Program-made: the position numbers and the translations under genes
Part shown: positions 1 to 9,352 of the stretch, in pieces
How positions within the stretch are numbered: the stretch's first letter is position 1
Layout of the letters: each line of letters starts with the position of its first letter
Origin: a virus
IMG/VR virus record: IMGVR_UViG_3300029286_000009
Location: 62,001-126,000 of that record
DNA: 64,000 nt
Reading direction: 5' to 3' (one strand)
The notes under the pieces: model-generated
Database searches by the model: none
What the model was told of the DNA's origin: nothing
The model's input: the letters and a program-made list of their open reading frames with translations, nothing else

Positions 1-717
1 GCACTGATTGTGGACTACAAGACTTCTCGGCGGGCTAAGACCCCGTCAGAAGCTCAGAGTGATGTGCAGTTGTCCATGTATGACTTGTTAATCTCTAAGA
101 AGTACCCCAAATACAGCAAAGTATGGTTGGCTTTGGAGTTTCTTAGAAGTGAAGCTGTCATTTCTGACCGGGTAGTTGCTGATAGGGTTTCTTTTGAGCG
201 TTGGTTGAATGAACTCTGGGTAAATATGGGGGACCAGCACGAGAAAGATGTTAAGCCGACAATAAACCAGTATTGTCCTTGGTGCGGTTATAAGCATCTT
301 TGTCACGCATTTAAACATGTGTTGGATGCTGATATCCAGTTAATCCCAACAGCGTCATTAGACTCAACGACAGTATTTACTGAAGAGTGGAAGAAAGCCA
401 AGGCATTAGAAAAAATTGCTTCCGAAAGGATACTAGAGCTGAAAGCGTGGGCGAATAATGCGGTGGAACTGGAGGGGCTATTTAAATTTGAGGATGATAC
501 CTCAGTGTTATCCTGGAACCAGAGCAGCCGTACATTTTATGATGCAAAAACTTTACTACCCCATATCCCCCTGGATGACTTGGCAAGGATAGTTTCCATT
601 AAGAATGAAGCATTGCTAACTTATGTAAATAATGAACGCCCCGACCTCAAACCAGTAGTAGACGCAGCTACACGGTCAACAGTAATGGGAGCAAGAATAA
701 CCACAAGGAAGAAGTGA
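1..717 (+). CDS. RecB/Cas4-like PD-(D/E)XK nuclease, C-terminal part (5' end outside window)
   Basis: The frame is open to the left edge, so the start lies upstream. The first visible residues, LIVDYKTSR, match the D-x-K catalytic strand (QxxxY-type core) of RecB/Cas4 family nucleases; the preceding acidic residue is out of view. Near the middle, CPWCGYKHLC supplies three cysteines typical of the C-terminal Fe-S cluster of Cas4/AddB-like nucleases; the fourth would be upstream. About 235 residues are visible. Likely an exonuclease acting in phage recombination or replication. It is followed after 16 bases by the SDR gene. Family assignment rests on these two motifs. Confidence 0.75.
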   Translation, partial: ALIVDYKTSRRAKTPSEAQSDVQLSMYDLLISKKYPKYSKVWLALEFLRSEAVISDRVVADRVSFERWLNELWVNMGDQHEKDVKPTINQYCPWCGYKHLCHAFKHVLDADIQLIPTASLDSTTVFTEEWKKAKALEKIASERILELKAWANNAVELEGLFKFEDDTSVLSWNQSSRTFYDAKTLLPHIPLDDLARIVSIKNEALLTYVNNERPDLKPVVDAATRSTVMGARITTRKK

Positions 718-733
718 TCCTGAGGAGAAGATA

Positions 734-1654
734 ATGAGGTGGCTACTTATTGGCGGAGGTGGTTTTATAGGAAGTCACCTCACTTCTTTCTTGCTTAAAA
801 ATAAACAGGAAGTAATAGTATATGATAATAACTCATTTTGCTTACCAGGAGATTTAATTGCAACAAACTTCCACCGGTATTTAGGTGACGTATCTAATAC
901 GACCACTTTAGCTACTGTGGTAAACGTGCATAACCCAGAAGTAGTATGCTGGTTAGTGGCGTTTCATGCCTATGATGCGGGTGAAAATCCATTTATCAAG
1001 GTGTCTTGGCTGAACTACACATTGAATAATGTTTTACCAGTGGTTGCTACAGCCCCCCGCAAATTTGTTTTATTTTCTTCAGAAGCAGTTTACGTTCCAC
1101 AACAAGAACTTATAGTAGAAGAGAGCCCTTTAAGGTGGGGGCACCCTAGAACGGAAATTCAAGGGCACATAATCACTGAATGGTACACCAGGAGTTTATG
1201 TGGACACCTAAAAATACCCTATATGATTTTAAGACTTTCAAATACAATAGGTAAACGACAATTTTATCACCCAGTAGTAGACCGGCTTTCTTTTATGATA
1301 GACCATATTTTACTGAAGAGTCCTACTCTAATAATTACAAACCCTAACCAAGCCCGAGACTACTTATACATAAATGACGCAATTCCAATGATATATAAAA
1401 TCATTCGTAACGGGCAAGGAGGACAAGTATACAACATTGCGAGTGGGATAGGTGTTACGAATGATGAGCTATTACAGGAACTTATAGAGCTTACCGATCC
1501 GAGTCATTTACCTAAGGTGGTAGACAGTAAAGAGGCGAATATTGTATTGTCAACTGCCAAATCCGCCCCAATTGCTAAGGGTAAGATTACCCCCATCAAT
1601 CGGATATTACCTGGATTAGTAAACTATCGCAAAGAAATACTAGGAGGCTTTTAG
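734..1654 (+). CDS. NAD(P)-dependent epimerase/dehydratase (extended SDR) family protein
   Basis: 306 residues. The N-terminus has the Rossmann dinucleotide-binding loop GGGGFIGSHL (residues 7-16) of extended short-chain dehydrogenases such as UDP-sugar epimerases. SSEAVY lies at the usual active-site serine strand, and QARDYLYINDA matches the family's RDyiyVdDv strand. I cannot find the Y-x3-K catalytic pair where expected (about residue 135-145; the segment reads HPRTEIQ), so catalysis may be altered. GAGGAG six bases before the ATG supports the start. The role is unknown; it could act on a nucleotide sugar, perhaps with the degenerate nucleotidyltransferase at 19614. Confidence 0.82.
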   Translation: MRWLLIGGGGFIGSHLTSFLLKNKQEVIVYDNNSFCLPGDLIATNFHRYLGDVSNTTTLATVVNVHNPEVVCWLVAFHAYDAGENPFIKVSWLNYTLNNVLPVVATAPRKFVLFSSEAVYVPQQELIVEESPLRWGHPRTEIQGHIITEWYTRSLCGHLKIPYMILRLSNTIGKRQFYHPVVDRLSFMIDHILLKSPTLIITNPNQARDYLYINDAIPMIYKIIRNGQGGQVYNIASGIGVTNDELLQELIELTDPSHLPKVVDSKEANIVLSTAKSAPIAKGKITPINRILPGLVNYRKEILGGF

Positions 1655-1656
1655 AT

Positions 1657-3561
1657 TTGAACACTTTGTATGACTTCTTACAAACGGATGCACAAATAAG
1701 TGTAGCACTAGAATATTTCATTAATGCACCAATAATTACCATAGATACAGAAACAAACGGACTAGATCCGCATACTAATCGGGTGTTATTAATACAGATG
1801 TCTATAGGAAATTATACCGTCATCATAGACATGACTACATCTAATAGCTTGGCTCAACGGGATATGGATTCTAAAGTTTGGAGAATGATGGTCGCCATAC
1901 TGACCAGCTCCGCATTAAAAATCGGGCACAACATAGGGTTTGATTTCAAAATGTTGCGGGCGTGGTTTGGTTGTGACATGACCAATATGTATTGTACGAT
2001 GCTAGCGGAACGCATGCTCACATCGGGTAAGGTGGTAGAGAGTAAGTATCCGTCGTTGAAGTCAATTGTTCCGATATATACTTCATTAACTGAAGCAGAT
2101 ATGAAGAAACAAATCCGAGAAGATTTCTACAAAGGCTATGTAATGGATGGGTTTAGCAAAGACCAGTTGGATTATTCAGCCCGTGATGTACAGGTATTGC
2201 ACCCCATATACTGGAAGCAAATGCATTTGCTACAGCAAGAAGGGTTGATGCGTGTGGCGGGGCTAGAATTTAGCGTAATTGCACCGATGTCACTGATGGA
2301 ATATTACGGTGTAAATATTAACGTTCCTCATTGGCGTAAAGTGTTGGAAGATATTGGAAGAGAACGCGTAGAAGTTAGAGCAAAGGTGCAACAACACCTG
2401 CAACCACTCGTAAAACAAAGGAGTGTATTTGACAATTTTTGTAGCATATCTATTGATAGTCCAGCCCAGCTAGTTACTGCTCTACAGAAGCTAGGAATTG
2501 TTGTAGAGTCCACTGGTAAAGGGGTCTTAGATAAGTTAAAGGGTGACCACCCAATTATTCCCTTACTGTTAGAATACCGAAAATATAATCGGCTAATAAC
2601 CGCGTATGGTGAGGAACTGTTAGCAAAAATAAATCCAACCACAGGTAGATTGCATTGCAATTTCAAGCAGATAGGAGCGGATAGCGGGCGAGCCTCATCG
2701 AATAACCCCAATCTGCAGAATATTCCTGGTGATTCCAAGTTTCGTCACGGTTTCATTGCCCCTGATGGGTATGTGTGTATTGCAGCCGATTACTCTCAAC
2801 AAGAACTACGTTGTATAGGAGCACTCAGTCGTGAAACTCATATGATTGAAGCGTACCGGCGGGGAGAAGATATCCATAGTCAAGCTACTGCAGGTATATA
2901 CGGAATTCCTTTAAAGATAATAGAGGAAACCTTGGCGAGTATTGACATAAAACAGCGAGAAGGGCGTTACTCAGAAATTACTCCTGAGGAAGAAGCTATA
3001 AAGAAGAAACGTGGTATTGCGAAGAGTTGCAACTTCCTTTTGTCATACGGTGGTAGTTATATTCGTTTAGCAATGGTAGCTGGTATACCGGAAGAAGAAG
3101 CGAAACATGCTGTGAATACTTACTTTAATTTATACCCTAAAGTGAAGCGTTACATTGATGTGGAGGGGGCAAGGGCAGTTCAGCAGGGTTACAGTGAGAC
3201 ATTGTCAGGAAGAAAAAGATATTATACGTTACCTCCCACAACCGACCCCGACTACAGAAAAATTGAGGCAGCGATAAAGCGGCAAGGGGTCAACCATGGA
3301 ATCCAGGGGGTGTGTGCGGATATTACAAAGCAAGCTATGGTATACATTCATAAGGATGCTTGTGCACGTTTCGGAAACGGCAATGCTTATCTTTGGGGAT
3401 CTGTGCATGATGAACTCCTAGTTTTTGCGAAGCAACAAATTGCTACTGAAGTAGAACAAATGGTAGTTAAAAACATGGAGAAGGCTTTTTATGACTTTAT
3501 CCCAGAAGAGGTATGTCCGATAAAAGTGGACAGCAAACGTGGCCCGATGTGGCTCCACTGA
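1657..3561 (+). CDS. polA: DNA polymerase I (family A) with 3'-5' exonuclease domain
   Basis: 634 residues. Replicative DNA polymerase with an N-terminal DEDDy exonuclease (DTE at residues 30-32, GHNIGFD, YSARD) and a complete polymerase core: motif A AADYSQQELR, motif B RGIAKSCNFLLSYGG, motif C VHDELL. The O-helix has Phe at the position that is Tyr in T7 polymerase, so dideoxynucleotide discrimination is expected. There is no 5'-nuclease domain, as is usual in phages. The start is TTG, supported by AGGAGG nine bases upstream inside the end of the SDR gene. It is the core of the phage replisome, with LigA, SSB and the helicase elsewhere in the window. Confidence 0.97.
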   Translation: MNTLYDFLQTDAQISVALEYFINAPIITIDTETNGLDPHTNRVLLIQMSIGNYTVIIDMTTSNSLAQRDMDSKVWRMMVAILTSSALKIGHNIGFDFKMLRAWFGCDMTNMYCTMLAERMLTSGKVVESKYPSLKSIVPIYTSLTEADMKKQIREDFYKGYVMDGFSKDQLDYSARDVQVLHPIYWKQMHLLQQEGLMRVAGLEFSVIAPMSLMEYYGVNINVPHWRKVLEDIGRERVEVRAKVQQHLQPLVKQRSVFDNFCSISIDSPAQLVTALQKLGIVVESTGKGVLDKLKGDHPIIPLLLEYRKYNRLITAYGEELLAKINPTTGRLHCNFKQIGADSGRASSNNPNLQNIPGDSKFRHGFIAPDGYVCIAADYSQQELRCIGALSRETHMIEAYRRGEDIHSQATAGIYGIPLKIIEETLASIDIKQREGRYSEITPEEEAIKKKRGIAKSCNFLLSYGGSYIRLAMVAGIPEEEAKHAVNTYFNLYPKVKRYIDVEGARAVQQGYSETLSGRKRYYTLPPTTDPDYRKIEAAIKRQGVNHGIQGVCADITKQAMVYIHKDACARFGNGNAYLWGSVHDELLVFAKQQIATEVEQMVVKNMEKAFYDFIPEEVCPIKVDSKRGPMWLH

Positions 3562-3580
3562 GAGTATACAACATAATGCA

Positions 3581-3973
3581 ATGACAACATTACAAGTAGA
3601 AAGAAAGCGGGCTAAGGTTAAAGCTGAAGCCCGCAGTAAGGATAAGAAGCTTTGTATTTTTCGTAATAATTTTCCATTAACTAAAAAGGAGATAGAACAA
3701 ATATTAAAAGGAATAACAGACGAAGATGTAGCCCTACTAGCCACTACCCGCCCCGCAGAATTGCGGGGTATTTGTGTCTCTGGATACCACGTAGGTGTGG
3801 GCACTTGTTTGGCTAAAAAGTTGGGGCGACACGGAGTAGAAAAGAGTAATGTGTGTGTAGACTGTAAACATCAGGAAGTACTCAATCAATTGAATTATAT
3901 ACTCAGGTTAAAATATGGAGAAAGATACCGGGCAGGTTGGGTTCAGAAAAGAAAGTCACGGAATATAGAATAA
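3581..3973 (+). CDS. Hypothetical protein with possible zinc-binding cysteines
   Basis: 130 residues from the ATG at 3581; an in-frame GTG at 3539 would overlap the polymerase gene. The N-terminus is Lys/Arg-rich. The C-terminal half has four cysteines (GICVSG, GTC, NVCVDCK) that could hold one zinc, followed by a basic tail. It lies between polA and nrdD in the same orientation, so it is probably co-transcribed with them. I do not recognise the family. The Shine-Dalgarno sequence is weak, leaving the start uncertain. Confidence 0.65.
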   Translation: MTTLQVERKRAKVKAEARSKDKKLCIFRNNFPLTKKEIEQILKGITDEDVALLATTRPAELRGICVSGYHVGVGTCLAKKLGRHGVEKSNVCVDCKHQEVLNQLNYILRLKYGERYRAGWVQKRKSRNIE

Positions 3974-3993
3974 ATAAGATATGGAGGCTTGCT

Positions 3994-6000
3994 ATGGATA
4001 ATGTGAAAGGCTACAATGTAATGCTTTCTTACGAAAGCTCTTTTGTGAACTTGATGAACCGGCTCCAAAAAAAATATCCTGCCGAACTATTTGAGATACA
4101 AGGTATTGCAAATAAACATTTAGATATAAATGCTTTTTCTAAGCAATTTTTTAATCGTAACAATGGAAAGACAAATGTTGCTACTTTGTCTACAGACCCA
4201 AACGCCAACGTGTGTGAGATGACTGTATCACAGTGGGCATATGAGCACGGTAAGGGGATCATGCGTGTTAATGGGTTGTATTTGGTATGGGATTATGTAA
4301 CCAAGTTGTTTTCGCAACGGGCGGCTAATGAGGTTGTGGAGCTAATTATCAATGGAAGTATCTTTGTTAATGACCTCCATCAATACGAGAGGCCCTATTG
4401 CTACGGTTTCGACCTTAACCCCATGGTGTGTGAGGGGCTGAAATTCTTCAAAGGTCCCTTTAAAATTGGTCCACCTAAACGGGCAGACAGTTTTATTGAT
4501 TTGCTTATACAAGGGACAGCATACGTATCAAACCAGATTGCTGGAGCAAATAGTTACCCCACACTGTTTGTTAACTTCGATTGGTTTTTGAGAAACGATT
4601 ATGGGGAGGATTACGCAACACGACTAGAAAATTCCAAGGAAAGTGTATACTATCCGATAACCAACTTATTCCAAAACCTGATTTACAGTTGGGGGTTTCC
4701 TTTTAGAGGTAGCCAAAGTCCATTTGTCAACGTATCAATTCTAGACCGCGGTTTTCTTGAGACACTGTTTGGTACCAATGAATACGGTGGTGCCAAGTAT
4801 GTAAATCCAGACGGCACACCGGTTAATATCGACTCGGTATATAAGCTGCAAAAAGCTTTCTACGAGTATTTTAACAAGATTTTTGGTAAGGAAGGGTTAT
4901 TTACATTTCCTATTGTCACTTTAGCAATCTCAATAGGTACTGATAATAATTACAATGACTCAGAGTTTGTTGAGTGGGTATCAAAGATATATGCGAATAA
5001 GTGTTTAGCTAACATATACATTGGGAAACCCAATAGTTTTAGTTCTTGTTGCCGGATGAAAAACGATTACGAGAAAATAGATAAGTTTAATAAAGAGTAT
5101 CAAAATTCATTCGGGGTGGGTGGCATTAGTATAGGCTCTACGCGAGTCGCCGGTGTTAACCTTCCTAGAATAGCATTTAACATGCGGGCGGATGGGGTTT
5201 CAGATTATAAATCCTACTTACAGGATGCACTAGAGGCGTGCAGTAAAGTGTTAATAGCACACAGAAAGGTTATTGCTAACCATATCGCTGCAGGAGCATT
5301 GCCTTTGTATGATACGGGCTGGATTGATATGGATAGGCAATATTCTACCTTTGGATTTATGGGCAGTTATGAGTTCCTCGATTTACTTGGAATGGATGTC
5401 ACTTCAGAGCAAGGTTCAGACTATCTTGTTGAAGTATTGCAGACCATCAGTGACTTTGCCGATAAGTGTTCAGTAGAGAATAAAATTCCGACTAATATTG
5501 AACAAATACCTGGGGAGAGTATGGCTTCTAGGTTGTGCGAAATTGATAAATTACTTGGGTATAACATTGATTATGATGTGGATTTATATAGCAATCAATA
5601 TATACCTCTAACACAAAATGGTAATATTTATGACCGGTTTAAGGTACAAGGTAAACTAGATCGCTTAACGAGCGGTGGTGCAATACTCCATCTGAATATT
5701 GAAGACGGAAGTAATATTACCCCAAAACAAATGATGAAACTTCTAAATACTGCTAAGGAGACGGGCACAGTTTACTTCGCAGTAAACAGAGTATTTTCTG
5801 AGTGTGAGGCGGGGCATATGACTATCTCCAATAGTGGTAGTTGTAAAGAGTGTGGTGGGGTCGTTATTAAACAAGTAACACGCGTAGTTGGATTCTTTAC
5901 TGCGGTATCTAGTTGGGGTGCTGCTCGCCAAAATGAGTTCAAGCAACGGGTGTTTTATAATAACAAAGGAAAGGCGATTTTTACAGATGCAGATAGTTAA
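3994..6000 (+). CDS. nrdD: Anaerobic (class III) ribonucleoside-triphosphate reductase large subunit
   Basis: 668 residues. Reduces ribonucleotides to deoxyribonucleotides through a glycyl radical. The glycyl-radical loop is RVVGFF at about 629-634, close to the C-terminus, preceded by metal-site cysteines (CEAGH...CKECGG). The paired cysteines in SSCCRM near residue 350 are the active-site candidates. No N-terminal ATP-cone is evident. GGAGG six bases before the ATG at 3994 decides the start over an in-frame upstream codon. The gene overlaps its activase by 14 bases, so the two are translationally coupled. Its presence implies function in an anoxic host cell. Confidence 0.95.
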   Translation: MDNVKGYNVMLSYESSFVNLMNRLQKKYPAELFEIQGIANKHLDINAFSKQFFNRNNGKTNVATLSTDPNANVCEMTVSQWAYEHGKGIMRVNGLYLVWDYVTKLFSQRAANEVVELIINGSIFVNDLHQYERPYCYGFDLNPMVCEGLKFFKGPFKIGPPKRADSFIDLLIQGTAYVSNQIAGANSYPTLFVNFDWFLRNDYGEDYATRLENSKESVYYPITNLFQNLIYSWGFPFRGSQSPFVNVSILDRGFLETLFGTNEYGGAKYVNPDGTPVNIDSVYKLQKAFYEYFNKIFGKEGLFTFPIVTLAISIGTDNNYNDSEFVEWVSKIYANKCLANIYIGKPNSFSSCCRMKNDYEKIDKFNKEYQNSFGVGGISIGSTRVAGVNLPRIAFNMRADGVSDYKSYLQDALEACSKVLIAHRKVIANHIAAGALPLYDTGWIDMDRQYSTFGFMGSYEFLDLLGMDVTSEQGSDYLVEVLQTISDFADKCSVENKIPTNIEQIPGESMASRLCEIDKLLGYNIDYDVDLYSNQYIPLTQNGNIYDRFKVQGKLDRLTSGGAILHLNIEDGSNITPKQMMKLLNTAKETGTVYFAVNRVFSECEAGHMTISNSGSCKECGGVVIKQVTRVVGFFTAVSSWGAARQNEFKQRVFYNNKGKAIFTDADS

Positions 6001-6592
6001 TTTTATTCCAGAGACTTATCAAGAGTTTGAGAATCATTTGTCGTTGGTGTTGTTTTGTTATGGATGTAATCTTAGTTGTTCGTGGTGTTATAATCGGGAG
6101 TTTGTGACTAATCCGAATAATATCTTACCCAAAACAGCAGAACAGATTATAGATGAGAATGTAAACCCCCTGCTAGACGGACTTGTTTTTCTTGGCGGAG
6201 AACCTTTGCTTTATCCTGATAGATTAGAAGAGCTTGCCAAGTATGTACAAAGTAGACATGGGTTGGAAACTAAGGTGTACACCAATGGGTTTAACTGGAT
6301 AACAACTCTTCGTGGATTACGAGAGGGGTGGCTTAATGCTGCCAGTATAGATTTTAAATGTTTCGATGATTGTAGTTGTCTTGGAGTAGATGCTTATGAT
6401 TACACAAAATCTCTGCGGATATTACTCGACCTCGTTAACCACTTCAATCTTAATGATAAGGTAGAGGTTAGAACAACAATGCACAAAAATTTAACAATGG
6501 ATGACTTAAAAAATATAGAACGTCTTTGTTACTATTTCAACCTAAAACATATTAAGCAACAGGAATTTAATTATGGCACATTATTTTCATAG
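5987..6592 (+). CDS. nrdG: Anaerobic RNR activating enzyme (radical SAM)
   Basis: 201 residues. Generates the glycyl radical on NrdD using SAM and a 4Fe-4S cluster. The radical-SAM signature CNLSCSWC gives C27-x3-C31-x2-C34, with another cysteine at 24. GGEPLL is the SAM-binding GGE motif. The protein is somewhat longer than T4 NrdG. The start ATG lies inside the end of nrdD, the usual arrangement for this pair. An overlapping small ORF begins at 6573. Confidence 0.9.
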   Translation: MQIVNFIPETYQEFENHLSLVLFCYGCNLSCSWCYNREFVTNPNNILPKTAEQIIDENVNPLLDGLVFLGGEPLLYPDRLEELAKYVQSRHGLETKVYTNGFNWITTLRGLREGWLNAASIDFKCFDDCSCLGVDAYDYTKSLRILLDLVNHFNLNDKVEVRTTMHKNLTMDDLKNIERLCYYFNLKHIKQQEFNYGTLFS

Positions 6593-6728
6593 CCCCGGCT
6601 CTTTTTTTATTGAGGCATTGCAGTTTCTAACAAATAAAGGGATAATAACTTGGGAAGCATATGAAGAGGGTATATTTTTTGCGGAGATAGATACTGACCT
6701 TGTGGTTGCCAGTTATTCATTTTTCTAG
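6573..6728 (+). CDS. Possible small protein overlapping the 3' end of nrdG
   Basis: 51 codons with AGGA eight bases before the ATG. The translation MAHYFHSPGSFFIEALQF...VASYSFF resembles no family I know. It fills the otherwise empty stretch between nrdG and the homing-endonuclease-like gene and overlaps both in other frames. It may be a real mini-gene or a remnant at the endonuclease insertion junction. Confidence 0.35.
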   Translation: MAHYFHSPGSFFIEALQFLTNKGIITWEAYEEGIFFAEIDTDLVVASYSFF

Positions 6729-7488
6729 TAATCCTAAATTCATAGAAGACTTACAGTTATATCTAATAAATACTACTGATGTCTACATGGGTATAGCAAA
6801 ACAATCTGAAAATACGCACGTACTGTATAGTCATTCATGGAAAAAATCTATAGACATATTAGATTATATGTATAGACAATCTACTATATATTTAGAAAGA
6901 AAGTTTGCAAAGGTAAAGGAGATAAAAGAAGCTTACAGAGACTACGTACAGAGACCTTATAAAATTCATTATCCTAAAGATTATTTATTAGACTTAAAAG
7001 CCCGATTTAAAACGTGGATATCTGTTGCAGACCATTTGGGGATAAAAGCAACAGCTTTACATTATCATCTACGTAAAGTGAACATTTATCAAAAGGACTT
7101 TCAGCCTAAAGCAGGAGAAACCTATGGAAGACTAACCATATTAGAAATATTCAGCGATAAAAGAAATAGCGAGAAATACAATTGTTTACGAGCAAGGTGT
7201 ATTTGTGAGTGCGGGAATGAGGCTGTTACTAGGTTGCAAAATTTAAGAGATGGAACTACAAGATCTTGTGGTTGTTTATTTTTAGAAGTTGCTGCTGAAA
7301 AGGGAAGGAAAACAGCAAAAAATAGGAAAGACAACACTTGGATAGAATTTAATGGAAAAAGAATGATTGCTGCTGATTGGATAAGAGAATTAAATATACC
7401 GTCAACAACATTTCACCGACTCTACAGAAAATATAAAGATATAGGAAGGGTAGAAAATGTGTATGAAAAAGTCAAATGTTCTCGTTGA
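6700..7488 (+). CDS. Homing-endonuclease-like protein: LAGLIDADG remnant plus AP2-like zinc domain
   Basis: 262 residues from a TTG. Residues ~20-70 (IAKQSENTHVLYSHSWKKS, YMYRQSTIYLERKF) read like the C-terminal segment of a LAGLIDADG endonuclease, but no LAGLIDADG helix is visible upstream, so this part is truncated or degenerate. Residues ~130-190 (GETYGRLTIL, CICECGNEAV, SCGC) match the zinc-containing AP2/HNH-associated DNA-binding module common in phage mobile genes. The tail contains a helix-turn-helix-like MIAADWIRELNIPSTTF. Base composition is more AT-rich than nrdD. It lies between nrdG and the first methyltransferase, consistent with a mobile insertion. Confidence 0.6.
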   Translation: MWLPVIHFSSNPKFIEDLQLYLINTTDVYMGIAKQSENTHVLYSHSWKKSIDILDYMYRQSTIYLERKFAKVKEIKEAYRDYVQRPYKIHYPKDYLLDLKARFKTWISVADHLGIKATALHYHLRKVNIYQKDFQPKAGETYGRLTILEIFSDKRNSEKYNCLRARCICECGNEAVTRLQNLRDGTTRSCGCLFLEVAAEKGRKTAKNRKDNTWIEFNGKRMIAADWIRELNIPSTTFHRLYRKYKDIGRVENVYEKVKCSR

Positions 7489-7495
7489 AAGAACA

Positions 7496-7657
7496 ATGTG
7501 GGTCAATGTGCGTTCACTTAGACATATATTTGATGAACGTCTAAAAGCAGACTGCGAAGCGGACCTGAGAAGATGTATGTGGCAAATATGGGATTTAGTG
7601 GAACCTTTAACACCTTCATTCTATTTCGATTTAAAAGAAAAGATAGATAATGTCTGA
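7496..7657 (+). CDS. Small hypothetical protein upstream of the C5 methyltransferase
   Basis: 53 residues from the ATG at 7496; an in-frame start at 7457 would overlap the previous gene. It is rich in Arg, Trp and acidic residues (RSLRHIFDERLK, MWQIWDLVEPL), and I recognise no domain. Its stop overlaps the methyltransferase start by eight bases, suggesting coupling. A small controller of the adjacent restriction-modification pair is possible, but nothing in the sequence proves it. The Shine-Dalgarno sequence is weak. Confidence 0.42.
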   Translation: MWVNVRSLRHIFDERLKADCEADLRRCMWQIWDLVEPLTPSFYFDLKEKIDNV

Positions 7658-8624
7658 TAAGATAAAATTCATAGATTTATTTGCGGGTGTGGGTGGATTT
7701 AGATTGGTGTTAGAACAATTTGGTTTACAATGTGTTTTCTCTTCTGAGATAGACCAGGAATGTGGTAGGATATACAATAAAAATTTTGGAGAATACCCAC
7801 ATGGAGACATTACTAAAATAAATGCTGGAGATATCCCCCAGCACGACTTTCTTTGCGGGGGATTCCCTTGTCAGCCATTCTCGATTTCTGGCAAGAAAGC
7901 AGGGTTTGAGGACACACGTGGTACCTTATTTTTCGAGATATTACGTATTGTAGATTACCATAAGCCCCAAATTCTTCTTCTAGAGAACGTTAAGAACTTT
8001 GTAAGCCATGATAGCGGAAAGACTTTTTCTGTGATCAAAGAAACACTTAGTAGTTTGGGGTATACTGTGTTTGCGTCAGTTCTAAACGCAAGTGATTATG
8101 GGGTGCCCTCTGCTCGTCAAAGGGTTTATATAGTTGCTTTTCATAATCGCCTTGATATAAATGATTTTGAATTTCCAGAAGGGAGTAAAAATAAAATTTC
8201 CTTACAAAGTTTTTTACGCGATGAAATTGATAAAAAATATGTAATTGATAGGAAGGACATTATTCTTCGTTCGTTGGAACAACCTGTAATACAAAATAAA
8301 CCTATACGTGTAGGAGAAATAAACTCGGGTAGACAAGGTGAACGCATATATAGTGCGGAATATGGTCACGCAGTTACATTTTCTGCCTCAGGCGGGGGTA
8401 TCGGTAGCACTAGTGGGCTATATTTGATAAGGGGCGGAGTGGTTAGGAAACTAGCACCTAGAGAATGCTATTCTGTAATGGGGTTTCCAGAGACTTTTGT
8501 AATATCTACAAATGAAAAACAAGCGTATAAACAGATAGGAAATAGTGTAGCATTGCCGGTAGTAAAAAGTGTTGTTAATCAGATTCTTTACACGCTAGCA
8601 AGGAGGACTTTACAGAATAAATGA
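7650..8624 (+). CDS. DNA (cytosine-5) methyltransferase
   Basis: 324 residues, full length for the class. Transfers a methyl group from SAM to C5 of cytosine. Motif I FIDLFAGVGGFR, motif IV GGFPCQPFS with catalytic Cys74, motif VI ENV, motif VIII QRVYIV and motif X QIGNSVALPVV are all present in order, so it should be active. The target-recognition region lies between VIII and the RKLAPREC motif (about 190-280). The stop overlaps the next start by four bases (ATGA), linking it to the predicted endonuclease at 8621. Confidence 0.95.
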   Translation: MSDKIKFIDLFAGVGGFRLVLEQFGLQCVFSSEIDQECGRIYNKNFGEYPHGDITKINAGDIPQHDFLCGGFPCQPFSISGKKAGFEDTRGTLFFEILRIVDYHKPQILLLENVKNFVSHDSGKTFSVIKETLSSLGYTVFASVLNASDYGVPSARQRVYIVAFHNRLDINDFEFPEGSKNKISLQSFLRDEIDKKYVIDRKDIILRSLEQPVIQNKPIRVGEINSGRQGERIYSAEYGHAVTFSASGGGIGSTSGLYLIRGGVVRKLAPRECYSVMGFPETFVISTNEKQAYKQIGNSVALPVVKSVVNQILYTLARRTLQNK

Positions 8625-9349
8625 GTAAGGCAGGAGCGATCAGCGGACTTAAAGTTGAACAACGAATAATTGATAAGTTTAATAAGATGGACGCCGATGC
8701 CCGAGCATGGGCAACACTGTTAACAAACGATAAAACAGTTCAGGTCATTCAAGCGTATAAGCCTGCTACACAGATAAAGACAGATATCTTCTTGGAAAGT
8801 TTAACTTCTTTGGGAAAATTGAACAAGACAATATCGGTCAAATCAGTGAAATCCAAAGTGGGCAGTAACCAATTAACTAGATTTTGGACGTCCTTATTAG
8901 TTGATAAATTTGGATTAGAAAATGACCTAGCAAATATTTTGAAGCGGTTTACGGGGGAGGCCAGTTGGAACGGAAATAGAGAAAATTTGAAGAGAGAAAA
9001 ATTAAGTGCACACCCAGAGCACAAAGTTGAAAGACTAAAAGAGTTTTTCTATGAGAATAAATATGATTTGATTAAGTGGATGTTTACTGGGGATGAGAAT
9101 ATAGATCATTTTATGGTGGTAACGAATGTTGGAACCGCCTTACCTAGCTATTTTATTTATCCCATGCAAGAGGTTATAAGTTATTATTCTGCTGGAGATG
9201 CCGTAATTACGTCGCGGGGGTGGGGAGGAATAAAAATTGGAAGAGTATCTATTCAGAGAAAGGGAGGCGATAAGGGTAAGTTTTCAGCTTGTCAACTCCA
9301 GAGTAAGATTCGTGTGGGAGAACTTTCTTTAGACTATAAGGATAAATAA
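8621..9349 (+). CDS. Predicted type II restriction endonuclease paired with the C5 methyltransferase
   Basis: 242 residues. I do not recognise the exact family. A PD-(D/E)XK-like arrangement is visible: KTDIF with Asp55, then TISVKSVK with a V-K pair at 73-74, the spacing and strand pattern of many type II enzymes. The C-terminal half is beta-rich with basic residues (GRVSIQRKGGDKGK). Strict four-base coupling to a complete cytosine methyltransferase is the main contextual support for a restriction partner. A methylation-unrelated nuclease remains possible. Confidence 0.6.
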   Translation: MSKAGAISGLKVEQRIIDKFNKMDADARAWATLLTNDKTVQVIQAYKPATQIKTDIFLESLTSLGKLNKTISVKSVKSKVGSNQLTRFWTSLLVDKFGLENDLANILKRFTGEASWNGNRENLKREKLSAHPEHKVERLKEFFYENKYDLIKWMFTGDENIDHFMVVTNVGTALPSYFIYPMQEVISYYSAGDAVITSRGWGGIKIGRVSIQRKGGDKGKFSACQLQSKIRVGELSLDYKDK

Positions 9350-9352
9350 ATA

